Shown here: one piece after another, positions 35,182 through 47,230 of the stretch | How the letters are laid out: every line of letters begins with the position of its first letter | Position numbering within the stretch: the stretch's first letter is position 1 | From: Margaritifera margaritifera | Taxonomy: Eukaryota > Mollusca > Bivalvia > Unionida > Margaritiferidae | Length of the DNA: 64,000 bases | Direction of reading: 5' to 3' | NCBI GenBank assembly: GCA_029931535.1 | Contig: JAQPZY010001581.1 | Coordinates: forward strand, 1,642,001-1,706,000 | Position numbers and translations under genes: made by a program | Notes under the pieces: generated by a model | The model's database searches: none | The model's input: the letters and a program-made list of their open reading frames with translations, nothing else | Told to the model about the DNA's origin: nothing

Positions 35182-36450
35182 ATGGCACCAACAACTAGAA
35201 AAAGTTATGATGCAGAATTTAAGTTAAACGTCGTAGCATTTGCGAAAGAAAACGGAAATCGTGCAGCAGAAAGAAAATTCAACGTAAGCGAGAAGATTGT
35301 GCGTGACTGGCGTAAAAAAGAAGACAAGTTAAGGTCAACCAAAAAAACCAAGAAGGCCAATCGTAGTGGCAAAGCAAGTTGGCCAGTTCTCGAGGAGAAT
35401 CTACGAAAATGGATTGTGGAACAGCGTGCTGCAGGTCATGGACTTTCAACAGTTCAAATACGACTCAAGGCAAAGTCAATGGCGAAGGAGAGCGAGATTA
35501 ACGATTTTAGCGGTGGACCAAGTTGGTGCTTTCGATTTATGCGTCGACATCAACTGTGTATCCGGGCTCGAACAACCATGAGCCAACGATTACCTGATGA
35601 CTTCGTCGAAAAATTAGAAAACTTTCGCAGTTACGTTAGTACAGCGATTGATGAACATGCAGTCCGTGCAGACCATCTGATCAACATGGATGAAGTGCCA
35701 CTAACATTCGACATACCGATGAGCAGAAGCGTAGAAGAAAAAGGAGTTAAGACAGTAAACATCCGAACAACAGGACACGAAAAGTCGCGTTTCACCGTCG
35801 TGCTGGCATGCTGTGCTAGTGGAGCTAAACTACCACCAATGATCATCTTTAAACGCAAGACAAAACCAAAGGATGCCTTTCCTCCAAATGTTATCATAAA
35901 GTATAACACGAAGGGATGGATGGATGAAGAGATGATGATCGATTGGCTTCAGCAATGCTACAGCAAAAGAACAGATGGATTTTTTAAGAAAGAAAAAGCA
36001 ATGCTTATCATGGACAGTATGCGAGCCCACATAACAGAAGGCGTTAAAAAAAAAATGAAATCAATGAATACCATCCCGATAATTATCCCTGGTGGAATGA
36101 CGAAACTGCTCCAACCTCTTGATATATCAGTGAACAGAAGTTTCAAGGCAGTGTTACGAAACATTTGGGAGTCATGGATGACAGACGGGAAGCACAGCTT
36201 CACAGCGACTGGCAGGATGAGGTGCGCTACATTTGGAGAAGTAGCAGAATGGGTAGATACTGCTTGGAAGGCTGTCACTGTGCGAACGATTGTGGCGGGT
36301 TTTGAAAAAGCCAAAATCATTCAGAAAATTGGTGAAGAAGACGACAGTGAAATCGAAGAAGACAGCGGTGAAATTCCTGAACACATTTATCAGATATTCA
36401 ACAGTGATACGGAAGACGAAGATTTTGACGGTTTTTCTGACGCGGATTAG
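35182..36450 (+). CDS. Pogo/Tigger-type transposase, 422 aa, intact
   Basis: Cut-and-paste transposase. Residues about 5-50 form a psq/CENP-B N-type helix-turn-helix (YDAEFKLNVVAFAKENGNRA). Residues about 67-125 are a CENP-B-type DNA-binding domain (WPVLEENLRKWIVEQRAAGH, then PSWCFRFMRRH). Residues about 160-380 are the DDE_1 catalytic domain. Likely catalytic aspartates are D170 (INMDEVPLTFD), D278 (MLIMDSMRAH) and D314 (LLQPLDISVNRSFK), 35 residues between the last two. The tail is acidic (EEDDSEIEED, then DTEDEDFDGFSDAD), a common pogo feature. The ATG follows an in-element leader of 1.17 kb, and the stop is 320 bp from the right end. Base composition is less AT-rich than the surrounding intron. 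It resembles the domesticated POGK-like genes, but terminal repeats show it is a transposon. Confidence 0.93.
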   Translation: MAPTTRKSYDAEFKLNVVAFAKENGNRAAERKFNVSEKIVRDWRKKEDKLRSTKKTKKANRSGKASWPVLEENLRKWIVEQRAAGHGLSTVQIRLKAKSMAKESEINDFSGGPSWCFRFMRRHQLCIRARTTMSQRLPDDFVEKLENFRSYVSTAIDEHAVRADHLINMDEVPLTFDIPMSRSVEEKGVKTVNIRTTGHEKSRFTVVLACCASGAKLPPMIIFKRKTKPKDAFPPNVIIKYNTKGWMDEEMMIDWLQQCYSKRTDGFFKKEKAMLIMDSMRAHITEGVKKKMKSMNTIPIIIPGGMTKLLQPLDISVNRSFKAVLRNIWESWMTDGKHSFTATGRMRCATFGEVAEWVDTAWKAVTVRTIVAGFEKAKIIQKIGEEDDSEIEEDSGEIPEHIYQIFNSDTEDEDFDGFSDAD

Positions 36451-37993
36451 CGACAACGTAAACAAATAACAGTGGCGCTATTATTTACTTAATAAATATT
36501 ACTTATAAATCTTATTTGCTTTTATTTTCTATTTCTATTGTAATACTGACTTTTATATAACTCTTAAACAATTGTATAATATTTCTTACACGAAGTTGGA
36601 AATTACCAAGTCGCATGCAATGGCCGGCGGTGTCAAAGACGTGATTACGGTAAGTGCGCAGGAGCGATTTATACGCAGGAGCGACTTATCTGTTGAATTT
36701 TCCAAAATTATCTGGATTTCCTCCTCCCGCGACTTATACGCAGGAGCGACTTATAGGGCGGAAAATACGGTAAACAACTTTGATTCAACAGATTACATAA
36801 TTGATTGACAATAGCTAGGGTGATTTGTGCAACTAGTAGTGTAGCACTTCAGTGGGAAAGCCCATTAGGCTAATCCGCATAGGTAAAGTACAAGATGTGG
36901 AACAACCCAATTTGTTGGAAGCTAGGTAAATCAGAGATGCATGTTAAAGAAACAACAGCTATTAAACTTCATTGCCTTGCATGAGACAGTTGAAGTCATC
37001 TTTGTTGAAGATTATTTGCTAGATCGTGATCAGTGGCAAAGTTTCTTTCAGTTGGAATTTACTCCACACATGTAATCATGCAAATGCAAAGCATGAGATT
37101 ACTTTCTGAATGAACAATGTCAAAATGCAGCTGTCATCTACTGTAAAAAATGGCAAGATCTGACATGATAACTAGTTTGGCCATTACATATTTGACACCC
37201 CCTCACAGCAATGCAGATGCAGAAAAATAATTTTCATTGCTCAGAAAATGTAAACAAGATCTTTGCAGAAGTATGAACAACAGTAGACTATCATCCAGTC
37301 TCTGATGAGTACAACAATGAACAGTAATTAAACCTGTATCACCTTCAAACCCTCCAAAGAACTACTGACAGCAAAAAAATCTGCATATACAATTTAATGC
37401 TGTACTCCACAGCCCGACAAATAGTGACAATTTGGAGTAATTGATGACAAAACCATGAATGATTTAAAGTGGATGTGAACTGACTTGTAATTTTGCTTGA
37501 CAATGGATTTTAAAGACAGAAACTTTGTGTATTTTTATGTACCACCATGACAATTGCAATGGCATATAGTGTTACCAATGTCCATCCATCATCTGTCACG
37601 CCTTGGTTATGTTTGCATCAATATCATTTCAGACACTGTGGTGCAGAATCTGTGTTCAATTAACACATTTCTAGTTTTATTTAATGTGTGCATGGTTGTA
37701 ACTGTGTGTATGGATGGCAATGATATATAAAAATGTGAAGTCTGCCACCATGTTTGGAAGTATATTCAATTCTTCTAAGAAAACACATATCTCATTTTCT
37801 ATTATTCAAATTTCAATTTCCAGTCATTTTCTGAATGCTTGTATGACTTGATAGCTTGTTTTAAATTGTACAACACTGCTTAATTGGGTGACTGCCCCCT
37901 CCCCTCCCCTCCCCTAGTTTGGACCACAAAACCCACATTTTGCATCTCAACACACACATGCACCACCACCACTATCTGAGAATGTTGTAACAT

Positions 37994-40165
37994 ATGCATC
38001 TATGTTATGGTGAGAAAAATGCCATGAATTCCAATTGTTAGACAATTATTATCTCCTTAGGCAGAAAAGAAGTCCTTCAAGCTTAAAGCTAACGCATAGA
38101 AAGAACATACAAAAATATCATGGTAAAGAGTTAAAACACAGGAAAATGTTGATCAGTTGCATGCTAATTATTTGCACTTTACAATAAAATGCACCAATTA
38201 TGCATTCCCAAGACATGCATTATCCTGTTTTTAAAAAGAAAAAATTATCAGGACAAACACCAAGACCTCAAAATAAAGATACAATGAGTTTTAAAATATC
38301 TTTCACAATGCACTAGCATTTTTGTGAAGTTTTTATTCTCATTCTCCACCATTCAACTTGGAAATGTGTCAGTGTAACATGAATTTTAAGTTATTATCTT
38401 GGGTAAATGTTACTTCATACACCTCTCCTTCGATAACCAATGCACAATGGGGTCCAAAAACATATACCACACTATAAGCATGACGTGAGTTACAGAGGGA
38501 CCTCAAAAAAATTAGGCAATTGAAAAAATGATGGTGAGTAACGCGGCTGTTTAATGGCTGAATACTTGCTTTATAATAATTGGGAACAACTGTCAATAAA
38601 GAGCTTTTTCTAATGAACTTGTTCGCTTTCTTCTTTAAATTACCTTTGTTTTCAAGATACCCAATCTCTGAAAGATTGTTAACAACATTACTCTAACTGA
38701 TTTCAACAACCATCACATGTACATGAAAACACTGTCTATTGCATCACTGGTTTTTGTTGTTGCTGATTCACAACAAAACAAGATTCGTTGTTTTTCAAAA
38801 ACTAGGGACATTAATTTTGTGAAACAACCATCAACATCGAAACTAGATTTTTTTGTATTGTTCTGTTAGTAAAATATTGATGCCATGATTTCATTGCAAG
38901 TAACAGTGAAACTTCTTCTCATCCTTAAGGAAATCTCTGAGTGCCAATTCAGGAATTGTAAGTTCACAACAAACTCTGGAACTCGCTTCTCCGTAATGAG
39001 CCATATCTGCAAAACAGCTTTTATTCACCAAGTACTCATTTTACTCAGTTGCCTTGCTATCTTGATCACATCTGTCAATGAGTAGGCTAATTTAAGGTAG
39101 TTTAATTATATTACTTACATAATAATATTTATAACAGTGTTCAATTGATCAATTGAAATGAGTTGACCTGACACACGACTGTGACCACTAGCTCTTATGC
39201 AGGTAGGATTTGCATGCCTTTTAACTTTCCTTTTATTCCACCCCCTTTATTTGATTTGATACAAAAGATGTCATTAACATGATAATACAAAGCACTTCTG
39301 CTTTTAATTAAGTGTAACAATACAACAAATACTTCTGCAAGTCAGAGATCACCATCAGCACTTACTTAGGTTCTCACAGAAATGCTTGTGGACATAGCTG
39401 TGATGGTAGATTGACATGTTTCATGTATGAATACAAGAGGGCATAGTGCATTTATGATGATTACACTGAAACTGAATTAAAAGATAAACTAAAACATGAA
39501 TTTCACTTGACAAAACTTATTTAATTGGCATTTATTGATTCAAGTGTTGCCACAAGTAGGCATTAGTGACATTTTCAGTGATCAAAATTTTTATGAATAT
39601 TGTTATTTACAGTGTAATGAGAATGTTGATTGGAAAGAAAATTGTACAAATCATGTGACTTCTTATTAAAAGTTGAGAATTTCATGAAGTTGATTAAAAT
39701 TTCAGGGTACTGTCCACTGTTTTCGACGATAAAATGAGCGATATATCAAAGTTTCAGTTACTAATTTTGATCATGATTTGCTTCACGTTCAACAAATAGC
39801 GACCAATTTATGGGTATTTTCTAGTTACAAAAATAGGATCCATGCCGGACCCTGCGTTATAAGCAGGTTTGTGAGTTATCCGGGCATGAGTTATCAAGTG
39901 AGTGGTGTAGTTATTCCTTTAAATTTGGCAGATTGTTTTTTAAAGATACAAACTTTCATTCAAGATGCATGATATATTATGAACATGGAAGATATTTACT
40001 TGAAGTCTGCTATTTTGACATTATGACTACCTTTTATTGCTGATATGTTTCAGATTGAATCTGGATTTTTTTTCCTTTTCTTAAGCTTATGGCAAAATTC
40101 TGATGGCAAAAAATTAATTAACTCCTACACATTTTTAATACAGTTTTCAATATTTGAGCACTTAC
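37994..40165. other. Intron start after exon A2, nothing recognised
   Basis: No recognisable element or exon. A minus-strand frame at 38596-38369 is isolated and unsupported. Confidence 0.4.
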
Positions 40166-40418
40166 TCAATCCTGAAGAGTCCCATCAACCAGACATGTTC
40201 TTCTTTTCCAAACTCATAGTTAAAAAGACTGACATTGTGTGAGTAATTCTCTATACCAACAGTCATAGTGAAGGCACAAATATCCACATCAACTTGGAAC
40301 TGAATAGCTTGGTCAATGAGAGGAATATCCAAACAACAGTCAATGCTGGTACAGCTTTCACCAATATGACATGAGAGATTGTCAGGTAGTGCAGGAAGAT
40401 CAATGTCCAGAGAACAGG
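40166..40418 (-). CDS. Exon A2 of giant modular Cys-rich protein
   Basis: Internal exon of 253 bp, acceptor ttctgatttcag, donor GTAAGT. CC completes GCC with exon C1, 83 codons follow, and the terminal GA joins C of B2 to give GAC. The protein starts CSLDIDLPALPDNLSCHI. Cysteines are at 1, 16, 22, 27, 28 and 47 (CTSIDCC), VGIEN at 53-57, sequon NVS at 61-63, and VWLMG at 75-79. There is no in-frame extension of note, so plain ORF listings miss it. It is flanked by a 12.8-kb intron (with DIRS copy 2) and a 7.4-kb intron (with the nested hAT and pogo). Confidence 0.92.
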
Positions 40419-42779
40419 CTGAAATCAGAACAGCTAAAATTTCAATCTTGAATGTTTAAATTACAATATTTTGTACCAAAGAATTTTTCAAAATCTTCAA
40501 TTTACAAAATCATTAAAATAAAACTGAACTTGATCTACCATCATTGACCCAAATATCTTAAGAAAAAATAAATTACTTTTCTCTCTGTCCAAATAATTCA
40601 TTTACTAAAAAATTTTTTAAATTTTCACGAATATTATCTGGAAAGTTAATATCTTTATTGTCACGATTGTGTATCAATGAGCCTGGCAAGTATGATGTCT
40701 ATGTAGGTAAACCTGGTTGTATGTCCTGCCATTGGTGATAAGTCTGTTTGGAAACTGTGCCTATGAACCTCACCCATTCATGTGGCCATATTGTTTGGGA
40801 TTATTTTATGAGTAAAATCTGTTAAACCCTCTGCACCTTTAGGGCCTGTTAGGGCCAACACCAGAAAAATTATATGCATTATCATATCACTGGAAACTAA
40901 GTCTGGTACCACATTATTTATTATTTATTTATTTATTTATTATTTTTTTTTTTTTTACTGTGAGGTTACAACCTTTGTGCTTTTATAAGTTAATCAAGTT
41001 TGACTATGGGCAAAACTACAGCTCTATCAAACTGTTCAATGTCACAAAGTTCTTGTCAGCAGCATATCCTTTTTGTTTAATACCCTCCAGACCCATGGGC
41101 TAATATTGTGGTTCCATTTCATTACCACTTTGGCCACGTTATATTTGTCCCGTTTTGTCCGTATATGCACTGTAAGGTTGCAGTGTTGATCAGCTGAGTC
41201 AAAGACTCTAATAAGTTGGATTTTTTGTTATGGGGGGGGGGTCCATTTCTAGCACTTTTAGCATGTTATATTGACTGTATCATACCCAGCAAAAGGAGAC
41301 TTAAGTGCTTGTAAAGCAAGAACAAATCCATTACACCAGTTATGATCAATATCACGTGTAGAACAAATTTCCCAGTACAATTTTGTATCAAACAGGTTTC
41401 ATTCAGAATTCAAGCCTGGCCTATATTTTAGGCAACCCCTTTGGAAGCACTAGATTTTAGCAAAATTTATCAGGCACAGCAGTTAATATTTAATTCCCAA
41501 AGGTCAAATCCCGACTGGGGATCCCGTCATATAGTTCCATGTCACAAGTACCACTCACTACAACAGCATGTATTATCAATTTTTTGGGCAAATACCCAAT
41601 AATGCATGCAAATGTGCTATATTTCCAGGGCTCAATTATTCAATTCAATAAAGTTTGGTCATTCTGACATTTTTCCAGTTACTAAGCTTAAGCCAACCTT
41701 ACTACTGACACAACATTATACCTGGAAGAGATATCTGCCTTTTCAAGTGCCTCTGTCGTTTGTCAACAAACGACATGACTTTGGATGCGTGCATTGTTCT
41801 TTCTCATGGAGGATACATCCATGTTAGCAACAGTGTCAGCAATATTCAATATTGAACCCCGCAAAGTCTGACATCTCGGAGTCAGACAGGTTAAGTGACA
41901 TATAGCATCCTTGTCAGCAGTCATAACTTCACAAGTCTACTGTATAACTGCACAAAGGCATGGTATAAATAGACCTGAACAGCATCTGAAGGTCGGCTGC
42001 TTTAGTAAAAGTATCAACAATAAACAGTATCAACAATATAATACGCAGCAAGTTTATCATTTATTTATTTTGAAACAAAACTCTACAAAATACCGACTAT
42101 GCGGTTGAAAATCTCAGTCTGTACTCAGCATACTTACCACCTCTTGTTAGCACAAAGTGAAATATGACGTGGTCTATGAACACAATGGCTCTTATATTGC
42201 AGGTGTCACATGGTTTTATTGATCTTAAAAGAGCGCCTCTCAAGCAAGCATTAGGGTGAAAATGCTAATTTATACATGTGAGGCCAAAGGCTTACGAAAA
42301 ATAATAGAAACTGATGTGCATGACGACTTTATGTCCCTTTGTATGCTCTCCAATGGTAAATATAAAAATAGCCTGCAATCACATGTCGGATCAATGTAAC
42401 ACTGATGACAACTTATTTTACACTTAACAAAGTGAATAAATAATTCCACCAACTGTCTCAAGATGAAAGATTGCTTTTCCTTTATTATTACCTTTAACAA
42501 GCTCGCCTGCTTTGTTTAAGAATCAGCTTGATCATGAATTGTGGAGTGTGTCAGTTGTTTTTATTGCTGCCTATTGAAAACACCTTCAGTTAATCCACCT
42601 CATAATTAAGGTAATCAAAGCAGTTTATGGCATGAGGGCTAACTATTCAATCACCAGTTTTTTTAGTACAGATAAAACATTTCCTACTTTACTTTCTAAC
42701 TTTTTTTTTAATTTTCTTTTTTTGTTGGCTTTAGAAAAAAACTCTAATGGTGTCTAGATAATTTTTGTACTATTTAAAA
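40419..42779. other. Intron C1-A2, distal part
   Basis: Contains an (ATTT)n run followed by a T run at about 40915-40957. No gene or element was recognised. Confidence 0.4.
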
Positions 42780-43290
42780 TTGTTATTTGGGTTAATTATG
42801 GTAGGTCTTCTGAACATAAAGCCTCATAACAAACTTGGTTTGAATCCATTAGGTCCTTCAAAAGTTATATAGCAGAAATGACCATGGTCTTCTTAATGTA
42901 AAGCTTCATACAAAACTTGGTTTCAATCCAAAAGTTCTTCAAAAGTTATTGAGCAGAATCTGAAGGCAAAGTTCCAAGTTAAATGAGGACCATAACTCTA
43001 TCTGCTTGGAAAACAATGAAAACTGAAGATGAACAGGTTTGGTTAATGTAAATCTTCATACCAAGTATGGTTTTAATCCATCAAGTCCCTCAAAAGTCAT
43101 GGAGCAGAAATTGAAGAGCAAAGTTCAATGTCAAACTGGGGCCATAATTCAGTAAAATTTAGCAGAAAAATGACAAAAATCAAATTTGACCTAGTTCTTC
43201 TTAATGTAAAGCCTTATACTAAATTTTGTTTCATGCCATGTAGTCCTTCAAAAGTTAGTGAATGGAAACTAAATCTGTTACAGATGGGAT
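42780..43290. repeat. Long-period tandem array, about four units
   Basis: The phrase tccttcaaaagttattgagcagaa and variants recur near 42853, 42933, 43085 and 43243, each preceded by a ttaatgtaaagcttcatac block. Spacing is uneven (80-160 bp), suggesting units of different length or deletion. Confidence 0.65.
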
Positions 43291-43953
43291 GGGATGGAAT
43301 GGAGAGACATTGGTAATATATTCTAACTGCACAGATATGGCACAGGCATAAAAATATAATTACAGGGACTGAATGTTGCTTTGTGAGCATTCATGGGGTG
43401 ATAAACTCAGTAGTTTACTTGCAAATTTACCATAAATTGCCAACAGGATTCATGGAATCTGCACATGAGCCACTTTATTTAAAACCTCATGAATGCTCAA
43501 AAAGTAGTATTCAGTCCTTTATTCAATGCTCTGATCAGGTCAACTATAGGCCTTGACAAAAAATATATTTTTGGACAAATGTCTGAGCATTATGAGAGTA
43601 CTTAGCCAATATTGCAATTACCTGATATAGATTTAGAGTAAAAACAGTTTTAATTTTGTCTACTTTGTCAATCAATGTGTATAAATTGATAATATTTACA
43701 AGTCCATGCAACATGACAGATGGCATTTATTGAGTATTCATGATCTTTCTGCTTCAGAAAATATAAAATATAAAGATCTGAAAACCATAGGGCTTTTCTT
43801 ATTCAATTCATTTTTATCACTAAATCTAGACTTTGTTTTCATCACTAATATATTTTACATGTGTAACAATTCATGGATGCACACTGGTATCATGCTTGCT
43901 TTTCACTGATTCATGTATTGGCTTAAGTCAGTAATATGAAGTTTTTTTGGGGG

Positions 43954-44236
43954 GTAAAACTAATTTTAATTATGCAATACTTACCTGTCGCTATTGTTAG
44001 CTATTCCATTTTCATGCTAAAAACCACCGTCCGTTCGATGTGAATACATCATCCCAGAGTAAAGAAAAGGTAAGAATGACCTTTGCACTCAAGTCTGTGC
44101 CTCATTTAGGCTTGCCTAAATATGTCATCTTTTTCATTGACGACAATTACGCAAGACGTCAGAGTGGGGTGGGAGGAGGGCATTCAACAATAGCGACAGG
44201 TAAGTATTGCATGATTAAAACTAGTTTAACCCCCAA
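43954..44236. repeat. 283-bp palindromic element at the left end of DIRS copy 2
   Basis: About 45-bp arms are inverted copies: ggggtaaaactaattttaattatgc... at 43954 and its mirror ending at 44236, both including acttacctgtcgctattgtt. The interior (gttcgatgtgaatacatc to gcctaaatatgtcatc) recurs inverted at 52245-52345, inside the right end of DIRS copy 2. The same arm sequence appears at the left end of DIRS copy 1 (about 7034-7080). Confidence 0.75.
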
Positions 44237-45232
44237 AAAGTACATTTTAATAGCAGCAATTACATATCCTGTCGCTATTGTTAGCTGAATTTGTCAGTTA
44301 GGGGGGTACTCTGATGCTCTAGTTAAACTGATCAAAAACAGAGAAAAATGTATTGTACTCATCATGGCATGACTCCCGAAATTTCATCTATTTTTAATTC
44401 CATGAAAAAAAAATTTTTTCTTCAAAGTACGAAAAATAATGTGTAAGAAATTAATTATCAGAGAGATCGTGTATGAATTCGGATATAATACGATCGTGGC
44501 ATTGCTACCAAAATTTTACAATAATTTCGCCAATTTACTGCAAAGTTTTGTGCCAAAATAAACAAGAGTTTGATTTAATAATTTGGCAAGCTGTATTGTA
44601 TTCTTGAAGAAAAAGTGTCTTATGATTGCATCTTTCTTTATATGAATAAAGATGCTGAACATTTCTATTTGTGAATGTTCATTTCAAATGTGTCAGTAGT
44701 CAATCGCTGCACTTTGATCTTAGTTTATTTTTGAAAGATGTCAGCTCATTTTAAAGCTTATAAGTGTTAATCTTATTATTACTGATACATGAACAATAAA
44801 GTCATTAAGTCTTCTTTGTGTTTGTCTTCAATACATTCTGTGTACAATCGTTGCTCAAACAATAGCCAACATATGTTTGCTCATTCAACTGTATACACAG
44901 CGAAGCACCAAACAATGAGGTGGTTGATAAAAGATTCGCACCTGAATTTATAAATCAATTAATTTAAGTCATTGACAATCATCAAAGTCAATCTCAAAGC
45001 TAAAACTTGTTCAAACTATGCAGCAGTGATTTATAAAACATCAAAAAAAAGAAAGCCGCCAACGCGCACACGTGGCTTGGCGGTGTTGTTTGACAATCGC
45101 CACGCAATCAGTTGACCAGTGAATAATATTGTACATTCCCTATAAAAATGACCCCATTGTTGATTAACAATTATTCTTGCTGTAGTCGTTCAAACAAATA
45201 GGTGTCAGAATTTTAATTAGTAGTTATTTACA

Positions 45233-46172
45233 ATGGATAACAGTACACGGAAACGTAAAGCTTTTACTGTTAAAGAGAAGCTTGAAGCCATGGACAGGAT
45301 TAAGTCCGGTGTTTCCACAAGTCAGATTTAATTCCCAAGTGATATTTCCCAAGTTATCTGCCAGTGCACGTGGGCCAATAAGCCTTTGGCTTGTAAAAGC
45401 ACTCACTTTGTTTTCAAGTTGTTTTCCCACGTGACAACCCTTTGATCAAGCCGCGAGTTTGATACTTATTCTGTGCCAAGTAACAGAGGGTGGTTATTTG
45501 AACTCCCTGTGATCTTGCCGCACAACTGACATGTGTTCAGCTGCATCCTTTAATAGACTTCTGACTTTATGATCAAAGTGTCACTTGCAGAGCCCAAGCT
45601 CAGTCTCTGCATAAGTACCTGCATACGACAATTAAGCTGAGGAATCAGAGTCGGATGTGATTTACGATGACTAGACGACGACGATTTACAATGACTAGAC
45701 GATGATGTAGGATTTCAGAACTTTATCAGACAATGATATTATACTTCTGTGTGCATATGTTCGATGGAATTATTATGGACTCACTCCTATGCATGCCATG
45801 AGATTGGTTGGTGAGTACACGTGTCGATCCTTTAACTATTCATGCTATACAGTAGACATGTACATATAAATGTACCAGTACATGGTTCTCTGAATAAAGT
45901 AAAATATTATACGTGCAATCTCTGTTTTCACTGCATGTGTATTTCTCGTTTAATATGCATTGATTTAAGATGGTAACTGTACCAATGAAGCACGTTGTTT
46001 TGAGCCCACAATTTAACCACACCCCACCCCCACCCCCATTTGTTTGGTGCATGCATCATTTTCTTCAGCTAAATGACTTGGTTTTGTCTAGGTTGGTTAT
46101 AGCATGGTTCGGGACATAGCACGATCTCGTTTTGTGGACCCCGACCATCATGTTATAGCGGGGTCCAACTGT
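45233..46172 (+). mobile_element. Deleted pogo/Tigger-like remnant nested in DIRS copy 2
   Basis: At 45233-45331 a 32-residue frame reads MDNSTRKRKAFTVKEKLEAM then DRIKSGVSTSQI, the start of a Tigger-type CENP-B N helix-turn-helix. It ends at a TAA and the rest of the transposase is missing. Near 45655-45710 a repeated gatttacratgactagacgacgac resembles the Asp-rich transposase end. Near 46085-46172 a terminal-repeat-like stretch (gttatagcggggtccaactgta read outward) matches the style of Tigger ends. The left end was not found. It is a different family from the intact element at 34015. Confidence 0.6.
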
Positions 46173-46289
46173 ACATCTTACAGAAGTTTGGTGTCTCTCT
46201 GAGCCACATGTTGTGCTGCAATGATGGGCCCCAGAGAAAAATGCCTGTGCTCTGTTGTGCTAATGAGCAGAGATAAAAGGAGGAGAAGG

Positions 46290-47230
46290 TAGTATGGGAA
46301 CGCCAGAAGCTGCCTTCATGACGTCCTCTTAGGGGAAGATATTAATGTAGGCCCATGAGGCAGCAACGGCTCGAACCTCATGAGCTTTTAGTTTCCTAAA
46401 GGAAAGGTTTCGATCAGTAAGGGACTGATACACTCATTTGATTGTAGGGACAATCTACCAGGAGATGGTTGCAGCTGAAATGCGCTTAAGAGGAAGGAAG
46501 AGACATTCCCTACCCTTCCTTTTTCCTTTGGAGGTATTAAGATAGAACGGAGGGCCCTCATGGGGCATAAGAGTCTATCTGGATAAACCCCTCCACAGAT
46601 TTGACTTAGACTGGGGATCTCTATAGGTAATGGAGCTACCGAAGGTTATTGATTTTTAGCGAGAAATCCTGGTTGGCAGAGGAAGGAGACAGAATCGTAA
46701 TTCCTGTTAACCCGGAACCAGCCAGTGTCAATAGACAAGGCATGAATCTCGCTCACTCAATGGTTCACAGGTTTTTTTTTGTTAAAGACCACAAAACACA
46801 AGAAGACTCCATCTGGGCGTAAGAGAGCGGGAGAATCTGAACCGATTGTCATGCCCTGAGAGAATTTAAGTGTGTTGGAGATGGCAGCTTGATAGCCCTT
46901 GACAGTGGATACTGAACATCTTTTGGTCTCAAAAGGGAACAAAAGGAAATCAGCAATGGAAGTTACAGAGGGGCAGATAGGATCAACATGTTTCCTACTG
47001 CACCAATCACAGAAGATACTCCACCTGGCATCATTGACCTTGGATGTAGAAGCTCTCCTGGCCTGAATGATGCAACTGGAAACTCAGCCTGAAAACTTGT
47101 TCTGGCGGAGAGATCGCTTGAGATGAGCCAAGTGTGAAGGTGGAGAATGTGTGGGCTGTTGTGGAGAAGGGATCCCCTCTGTTAAGACAGGAGATCCCTC
47201 TGATAAGGTAGAGACCTGGGTCGATCAATC
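46290..47230 (-). pseudogene. Tyrosine recombinase relic of DIRS copy 2
   Basis: Decayed minus-strand frames show, in order, a linker with a HTFSTFTLGSSQAISP block (47228-47031), the core-binding segment KRCSVSTVKGYQAAISNTLK (about 46920-46860), LCPMRALRSILIPPKEKGRE and ISAATISW (about 46590-46460), and the catalytic HxxR block AHEVRAVAASWAY (about 46386-46345). The H and R of the last block are intact. Stops occur between the blocks. The tyrosine region lies at or beyond the point where the nested remnant begins. Confidence 0.75.

Larger units (their letters stand above)
34015..36770 (+). mobile_element. Intact pogo/Tigger-type DNA transposon
   Basis: A 2756-bp element with inverted ends (CCGTATTTTCCG...TATAAGTCGC) at 34015 and 36770, flanked on both sides by TA, the target duplication of the Tc1/mariner superfamily. 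Sub-terminal CAGGAGCGACTTATA motifs are repeated near both ends (about 34088, 36658, 36676, 36740), likely transposase-binding sites. It encodes one full-length transposase. The inserted copy interrupts a hAT element. Ends, target site and open frame are all intact, so this is a recent insertion. Confidence 0.9.
33726..37993 (+). mobile_element. hAT-type element, second copy, carrying a nested pogo element
   Basis: Starts with CATACCTGCCAT at 33726-33737, as at 4826. Resumes after the nested element at 36773 with gattacataattgattgacaatagctaggg, matching about 5050-5085, and then cccattaggctaat and ggaacaacccaattt. A decayed hAT C-terminal region (CACAGCAATGCAGATGCAGAAA and following) lies at about 37205-37400. 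The right end near 37990 is diverged. Without the 2.76-kb insertion it would be about 1.5 kb, the size of the copy at 4826-6187. Confidence 0.7.

Noticed and set aside
35631..36465. Minus-strand frames of 66-120 residues
   Set aside because: All are shadows of the intact transposase on the plus strand.
34015..36770. Domesticated POGK-like host gene
   Set aside because: Terminal inverted repeats, TA target duplication and position inside another transposon show that it is a mobile element.
38369..38596. 75-residue minus-strand frame as a host exon
   Set aside because: No family likeness, no matching splice phase and no repeat of the frame elsewhere in the window.
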